64,000 bases of DNA from Moniliophthora roreri (Eukaryota > Basidiomycota > Agaricomycetes > Agaricales > Marasmiaceae), in NCBI GenBank assembly GCA_001466705.2, contig LATX02000234.1, forward strand, positions 62,001-126,000, in the 5' to 3' direction. A program made the position numbers and the translations under genes. A model generated the notes under the pieces. The model saw nothing but the letters and a program-made list of their open reading frames with translations, made no database searches and was not told where the DNA came from. Below, piece after piece: positions 58,600-64,000 of this stretch (within the stretch, counting starts at the first letter, position 1; each line of letters begins with the position of its first letter).

Positions 58600-60914
58600 A
58601 TGGAAGCAGCGTACGAAAAGGGAGAAGAGTCTGGTCAAATATCTGAGCTCTCCGGCCTTGCGGACTTGGGGCAGGTTTACCGAGATGATCAGACACACAG
58701 AAAACTTAAGGTCCGTTATCGAATAGCGAGCGAGTAAGTATTCCTGTATTGACTTTGAGCAAACAGAGCAGACATATCCAATTGATCGGAATAGGCGGTA
58801 CGTGCAGATAGCCAAATTCAGCGCCCTATGCAGTCATACACTGACCTTCAGGTACTATTGGGACATCTCTCTTCGTACAGATTGGTTCAGCTTTGACTAA
58901 AGGCGGACCTGGCACGTATCAAAATTCGAAATAGCGTGCACCTGAACTCACAGCAAAATCCTTCCTAGCTAATCTCCTGCTTGGATTCACAGTATGGTCG
59001 AGCTTCATCTTCGCGGTGAATAATTGCATCGGTAAAGTATCTTGCTTATTGTCGCTGTGTCATATCAACGTCAATGGGCTCGTTATTTACTAGCCGAAAT
59101 GGTGTCGTGGATTCCGGTATCAGCACCATCTGTACGACTCGCAGATCGGTTTGTCGATCCCGCATTCGGTGGGCCTGGGGTGCATTTTCGCCTTTAAGTG
59201 CTGCTCAGTTACGTTCGACAGGGTTCTGTGCTGGTTACAATAATTTCGCGTTTTTGGTGTTTCTTACCCCGTTCGAAATCACAGCGTTGAATATTGTCCT
59301 TCACTTTTGGACAGACAAGATACCCTTAGTCGCAATCATCTGTTTCTGCCTGGTTTGCTACGCGTGAGTAATAATTTAAGAAGCCGTATCCTTCGAAGCT
59401 TATGAAACCACATCTCAGTTGCCTCAACTTTGTCAATGTAAAGTATTACGGCGAAGCGGAGTTCTGGCTCGCTGCTGGCAAAGTACTCCTGGCAACCGGA
59501 TTCATTCTATTCACCTTCATAACCATGGTGGGAGGCAACCCGTTGCATGATGTATATGGCTTCCGCTTCTGGGATTGTAAGTTGCTCACAATAGCTATAC
59601 TTCCTTGAATGTCATTTCATCCGGCATCATAGCTTCAAAGGTCCCTGGAACTCCCTTCGCTGAATATATTGCAACGGGCTCACTCGGACGCTTCCACGGG
59701 TTTCTGGCGTGTTTGTTACAAAGTAGCTTCACGATAGCAGGTAAGACCCCGAACCTGACGCCACAACTCTATAAATTTCTAATAATGGTCTCTCAAGGTC
59801 CTGACATGGTTTCCCTCGCAGCGGCTGAAGCCGAATCTCCGAGGCGCAACCTACCTAGGACGTTTAGAAGTGTCATCTACCGACTGACCACTTTCTTCGT
59901 TCTGGGTGCTGCTTGTGTCGGTACTGTCGTGGCCTACAACGACGAAAGCCTCCTTCAGTCCTTGTCAGCCGCTAGGCCTGGTGCAGGATCGTCACCTTAT
60001 GTCATCGCCATGCAACGCTTGAAAATACCTGTGCTCCCTCACATTGTCAACTTCTTAATTCTCACATCGGTGTTCTCTGCTGGAAACAGTTTTTGCTTCT
60101 GCGCGAGTCGCACGCTGTATGGCTTGGCTCTGGAAAGGAAGGCACCTAGAATCTTTGCGCGATGCAACAAGAGTGGTGTTCCGATATACTGTGTTGGGGT
60201 AACAATTGCGATTGCTGCGCTTGGTACGTACGGACTGCGAGCAGTCAAAAAAGCGCCCTCATTGACGGTCCTCAAGCATTCTTACAGGCGTCGAATAACA
60301 GTGCTACAGTGCTACAATGGTTTGTAAACCTGGTGACCGCCTCGCAGGTGTTGAATTGGGCTATCATGGCTTTTACTTATATCAGATTCTATAATGTAAG
60401 TGCCGAATGAAAATCGACGGCTTGATCGCTCAATCGTTCATTTAGGCCCTCAAAGCTCAAAACGTCTCACGCGACACGTTACCGTACAAGGGTTTCTGGC
60501 AACCGTTCTGTGGGTGAGTCTCGATCTCGGTATCAATTGCAGAAGGAAATGCTTATGGGCCATCAGCTACTACGCCCTAACGGGCTCTCTGGTCGTCGTC
60601 TTAATCGGCGGATATACAGTCTTCCTGGACGGTAACTGGGATGTACCAAACTTCTTGTTCTCGTACACCATGGTCGGTGTAGTACCCGTTCTGTTCGTGG
60701 GTTGGAAGGTATATCATCGAACACAGGTAATGTTTTACCACTTCATGTTCGCCAAGCCAACGGCTGAGTTGATGTTTGGCAGTGGCGAAAATTGGAAGAA
60801 ATTGATTTCTTTGAAAAAGAGAGAGCATTGGTGGATGAGTACGAGGCAAATTTTGTAAAAGGACCACCAAGGACGCGCGGCGAAAGGTTTTGGGCTTTTG
60901 TATTCCCTTCATAG
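58600..60914 (+). CDS. Amino acid permease (yeast AAT family)
   Basis: A short cytosolic N-terminus (MEAAYEKGEESGQISELSG) leads to the family's first helix IQLIGIGGTIGTSLFVQIG. Twelve membrane segments can be followed: LLLGFTVWSSFIF, FLVFLTPFEITALNIVL, FWLAAGKVLLATGFILFTF, YRLTTFFVLGAACVGTVVA, VNFLILTSVFSAGNSFCF, YCVGVTIAIAAL, ASQVLNWAIMAFTYIRF and FLFSYTMVGVVPVLFVG among them. The AES motif after the fifth helix (LAAAEAESPRR) is typical. The end requires removal of a last intron to read LEEIDFFEKERALVDEYEAN. Two splice sites are unusual: one GC donor at 58912 and one intron of only about 29 bp near 60513. The protein imports amino acids with protons at the plasma membrane. Specificity is not deducible. 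Confidence 0.88.
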
Positions 60915-60986
60915 CAACAGAACTGTTTGAAATACAGTAATGCGATAGTTACAAATTATAAGGCGGAGGATACAACAAGTCAATTC

Positions 60987-62222
60987 TTAAGCGATGGTAT
61001 ATTTCCCGTAGTTCTTCTCGGGATCGAAAACCTCCCATCGAGAAGCTGGGAATATATGTTTGTTCCTCTGATAATAGCTTCTCTCGACTACTTTCCCAGC
61101 ATGAGATTCGTCTTTTTCCTTAGTAGCATCTGCAAGGAGCCGGACATCATCGTGGACGTCGAAGTTGAAGAGCGGGCCTGACTTTCCACGGGCCTTATTG
61201 ACAATGAAGTCATAAAAAGTGTAATGCTGGAGAGTTAGAAGGTCAGTGTCTCGCCATCCATTCGGAAAAACTTCGGGGCATACATGAGGTATAATGAGGT
61301 CTTCCTATCGGTCCATCGTATCAGTTCGAGGCCGACAGTAAGAGAATGCAGAGTACGTACCTTAACATACATCAAGTTATCCACGCTGACACCACGAAGT
61401 TCGGGAAACTGCTGCCTGCACTTCTCCAAGAAGGTACTAATTGCGTCGCCTTTCTTACACTAGATTTTGCATTTATGAAACCGCAATTCTACTCGTAAGA
61501 AAATAGTAGCCGACAGAGCCGAGGGGACTCACTGTAACTGTTTTCCGGTGGCCACTTCCGTCCCAATACGAGTAAGTGATTTCGATATCTTCCTGCTTGA
61601 GTTCTTCCTGTTTCTTCAACCACACCTGCCTGAGCCTCTCTCGCTCCTTTCGTTCCGCTTCTTCGCGTTCTCTGTCCGGTAAGAACGACGTGTCGACGTT
61701 AGGATTCTTCCTAAACTTGCTCTTCTTGGCAGGTGGTTCTTCGGATTCGCCACTGTCTTTAGGTGACTGTCTCAACGAATTTGAACCAGAGTCTCCGCCG
61801 TCTCCATCTTCTTCATCGTCCATAGCAAATGACAACGTCGCTTTGGCAGTTTTCTTTCGCTTCTTCTTCTTTGTCTCTTCTCTAAACAGGTTCTCCATGA
61901 CCTATAAGCCATCCGATACAGATAAAGGAATAGTGGACAACACATACTTGAGTTCATTCGTACGAGCTGCTTCCCTCGCCTTGGCCTCTTCAATCTCCTT
62001 CCGCTTTTGTTGGAACTCCTCCAAGTGCACGAGACCAACAGTGCTATGTTTGAGCGAGTCTTCCATCGAGTCATGTTGACCGACAAAACGGTTGGCTGAA
62101 GGACGAGCCTTTTCAGTTTCGTTTATGAGATTTTTCTTCTGACGCTCGAATTCTTCGCGCATCTGGTCCCTTTGCTTGACCAGAGCATCTTCGCGACGTC
62201 CTTCTGCTTTGTTGCTCGCCAT
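60987..62222 (-). CDS. XAP5: XAP5/FAM50 family nuclear protein
   Basis: The ATG at 62222 starts a coiled, highly charged N-terminal half ([38 protein letters not shown]). An acidic and Ser-rich patch and a Lys-rich nuclear signal ([11 protein letters not shown]) follow. The C-terminal XAP5 domain is strongly conserved: [56 protein letters not shown] and [20 protein letters not shown]. The stop at 60987 lies 72 bp from the stop of the convergent permease. Family members in animals (FAM50A) bind spliceosome components, and fission yeast Xap5 acts in chromatin and transcription control. The head-to-head neighbour is a mitochondrial ribosomal protein gene. Confidence 0.93.
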
Positions 62223-62329
62223 ACTAAGAATGTGGGATACGGGTGAAGGTGGTTCAACGTTGAGGAGGAAGACAAGTTACCGCGTGACACCGGGACCAGC
62301 GATTTTCCCTTCTTCCACCACCGACCACC
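62223..62329. promoter_or_regulatory. Shared promoter of XAP5 and mitochondrial uS13 (107 bp)
   Basis: The two start codons are separated by 107 bp in head-to-head orientation, so both promoters must lie in this short region or overlap the 5' ends. Confidence 0.65.
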
Positions 62330-62959
62330 ATGGTCCACATCCTTGGTATAAATTTACCAGACGATCAGTTAGCTCGGGTATGCCATGCATAGCGTCTCAA
62401 TGACCTTCCAAAGTACTGATATATATTTTTCTAGTTTGCACTCACGTCGATTTATGGCATAGGACACCATATGTCCCACCGTCTCTGCGCACGGTTCCAA
62501 ATTCATGACAAGTGCAAGATCAAAGACCTGACGCCTTTCCAAGTCACTGCGCTGGCATCCTTCCTTTCATCACCAAAAACAGCACCACCATTATCCCGCT
62601 ATCCCCTTGCACCACCCAACTTCCATCCTGCGCCTCCAAACCGTTCAAACGCAGCGCTGCTCGCGGAACTGAATAAAACCAAGGCAGCAGAATTAAGAGA
62701 ACGTGCTATAAAGAAGGGACTTCCTCCGCCAGATCCTAACGCCAAAGTCACCATAGCCGAAGCGAAAATCCGGGATCCTCTGAACGAGTTGGTTATAGAG
62801 ACAGAATTGAGGAGGCAGGTCAGGGAAAATATCCACCGCCAACGTTCTATTGGAAGTTATGTTGGTCTCAGGCATGCTATGGGTTTACCAGTCAGAGGAC
62901 AGAATACCCAGACCAATGCCAAGACGGCGAAGAAGCTCAACAGACTGGACCGTTATTAG
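62330..62959 (+). CDS. SWS2: Mitochondrial small-subunit ribosomal protein uS13m
   Basis: Two exons (intron 62378-62434) give 190 residues. The start [16 protein letters not shown] continues [18 protein letters not shown], then [20 protein letters not shown]. The helix-turn-helix of the bacterial S13 family follows with [20 protein letters not shown] and [19 protein letters not shown]. The C-terminus is the Arg/Lys-rich [17 protein letters not shown] fungus-specific insert of about 60 residues (Pro-rich, [14 protein letters not shown]) sits in the middle, as in other mitochondrial versions. It contacts the head of the small subunit and tRNA in the mitochondrion. Confidence 0.92.
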
Positions 62960-63109
62960 ATTTAGAGCATTGGCATTGGCAGTATCTAGTTCTACACTAC
63001 ATAGTAGTACACACCAGTTGCGACACAATATTTGCATTTTGGGGTCGTAATCGTAATCCATGGCTATTACACAACAGCAACAGAGTGAAAGTCAAGATAC
63101 GCGTCGTGT

Positions 63110-63652
63110 TTAGATGAGAAGCTTTTCAATTGCGAGCTTGACGGTTTGGATTTGGCTCTGCATCTCCCTGGACTCCCCGGTCGTAATGCTAGCCGCAATG
63201 ACGGGTCTGGAAACATTGCATGCGCGACCTAGAGCGGCCTTAGACGGCAAGAAGATGTAGGGAACATTCTAAGAAAAAAACTCATTAAAAGTTTGTCGAA
63301 CGAAAGCGCTGAGCACACCTTTTCCTCACAAAGGAGGGGAAGATGGAGCAAAATCTCGAGAGGCTCAGTGTCTGCAGTAAGGATAATGAATTCAGCAACA
63401 CCACGGTTCAGAGTCTTGGTAGCTATTCCAGGCGTCAGTGTCGATGGAACTAGTCAAAATTTCTGTCCACGCGCCTTCGTTAGCACCCTTCTTCAGCTGC
63501 TTGTACTGCACAGCCTGCTGAGTGAGCTCAAGGATCTACCAAAACATAGATCAGCCAAATCCAAGTTCAGAGGTTAGAAAAGAACTGATGCGCACCGTGT
63601 TGGTCAAGTCGGGATCTGCGAGAGGGTAGGCTTTGCCTCGAGCCTCGGCCAT
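63110..63652 (-). CDS. SNU13: SNU13 (15.5K/NHP2L1), L7Ae-type RNA-binding protein
   Basis: The ATG at 63652 encodes [19 protein letters not shown]. An intron precedes [20 protein letters not shown]. The next exon, [20 protein letters not shown], is reached through a GC-AG intron (63423-63474). [14 protein letters not shown] follows, and after another intron [20 protein letters not shown] and [12 protein letters not shown], ending LAIEKLLI. The size of about 127 residues and the KGANE-TKTLNRG kink-turn-binding motif match the family. The protein binds the U4 snRNA kink-turn in the U4/U6.U5 tri-snRNP and box C/D snoRNAs in the nucleolus. Confidence 0.96.
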
Positions 63653-64000
63653 GATTGAATTTGGTGGGTATTATAGAGAAATAGCTGGGAGACCTCACGA
63701 AGATGATCCTTGGTCGCGTACTAGTGGTTGAGAACAAAGAACTGAAAAATTTTGGGCGTAGAGCTTATGTAACTGACACTTCTGGGGCTGCAGGCTGCAA
63801 TACAGGACTCTACCGACTTCCACTATACCATGGGCTCTCAGCCAAAGCCAACCTTGACATTTAGCTATGGAAGCAACATGTGGATAGATCAAATGAAGCG
63901 GCGATGCCCAGAGCATCGCCTTATCGGTGTCGCAAAACTCGAGAAATGGTGAGGAAAGAGTCAACTTTGGATTGAACATTGAACAAAACCAAGATGTAGG
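63653..64000. other. Upstream region of SNU13 to window end
   Basis: One 94-codon minus-strand frame (63695-63979) has no recognisable motif. It may continue outside the window or be random. This stretch holds the SNU13 promoter. Confidence 0.4.

Noticed and set aside
34200..64000. tRNA genes or CRISPR-like arrays in intergenic gaps
   Set aside because: I searched by eye for B-box-like GGTTCGANTC pairs with an A-box and for regularly spaced repeats and found none.

Overview
The window is nuclear DNA of a filamentous basidiomycete, most likely an agaricomycete. Genes are packed on both strands and cut by many 45-60 bp introns. The protein set is that of a fungus: ERF2-type palmitoyltransferase, Zn2Cys6 factor, GH5_9 glucanase, beta-carbonic anhydrase, DUF4470/TPR protein and a Ty3/gypsy chromovirus. 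All gene models below come from reading splice sites by eye. Intron coordinates are given where I traced them base by base.

Layout. (1) 1-16.8 kb is a transposon island with no intact host gene. It holds a perfect 2.82 kb direct repeat (220-3038 = 3040-5858) split by one N, almost certainly two unmerged overlapping contig ends. It also holds a solo LTR with a 5-bp target duplication, remains of a multicopy agaricomycete protein family, and a 7.07 kb chromovirus on the minus strand (9711-16782, target duplication ATCAC). The chromovirus has two 361-bp LTRs, a self-priming primer-binding site, gag, pol with a chromodomain, and an extra ORF after pol carrying two CCHC knuckles. (2) 16.8-17.8 kb is a transition without genes. 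(3) 17.8-63.7 kb is gene-dense: LIM protein (-), a possible small Cys-rich gene (-), TPR/DUF4470 protein (+), Sac-domain phosphoinositide phosphatase (-), Zn2Cys6 factor (-), ERF2-like DHHC transferase (-), phosphopantetheine adenylyltransferase (+), RPL7 (-), aldo-keto reductase (+), GH5_9 glucanase-like protein (+), GMF-type ADF-H protein (-), MFS transporter (+), inositol 5-phosphatase (-), beta-carbonic anhydrase (-), single-pass membrane protein (+), YEATS protein (+), amino acid permease (+), XAP5/FAM50 (-), mitochondrial uS13 (+) and SNU13 (-).

The host genes are mostly unrelated housekeeping functions and do not form a metabolic cluster. Two act on phosphoinositides (Sac and 5-phosphatase), two in splicing or RNP biology (SNU13, XAP5) and two in ribosomes (RPL7, uS13m). 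Close head-to-head pairs (ERF2/PPAT, XAP5/uS13m) probably share promoters.

The most unusual content is in the chromovirus. Every difference between its two LTRs is a transition at a CpG or former CpG, and 8 of the 9 nonsense codons found in gag-pol are TGA. This points to cytosine methylation followed by deamination as the main force of decay. The zinc-knuckle ORF 22 nt after pol is the best candidate for something undescribed.
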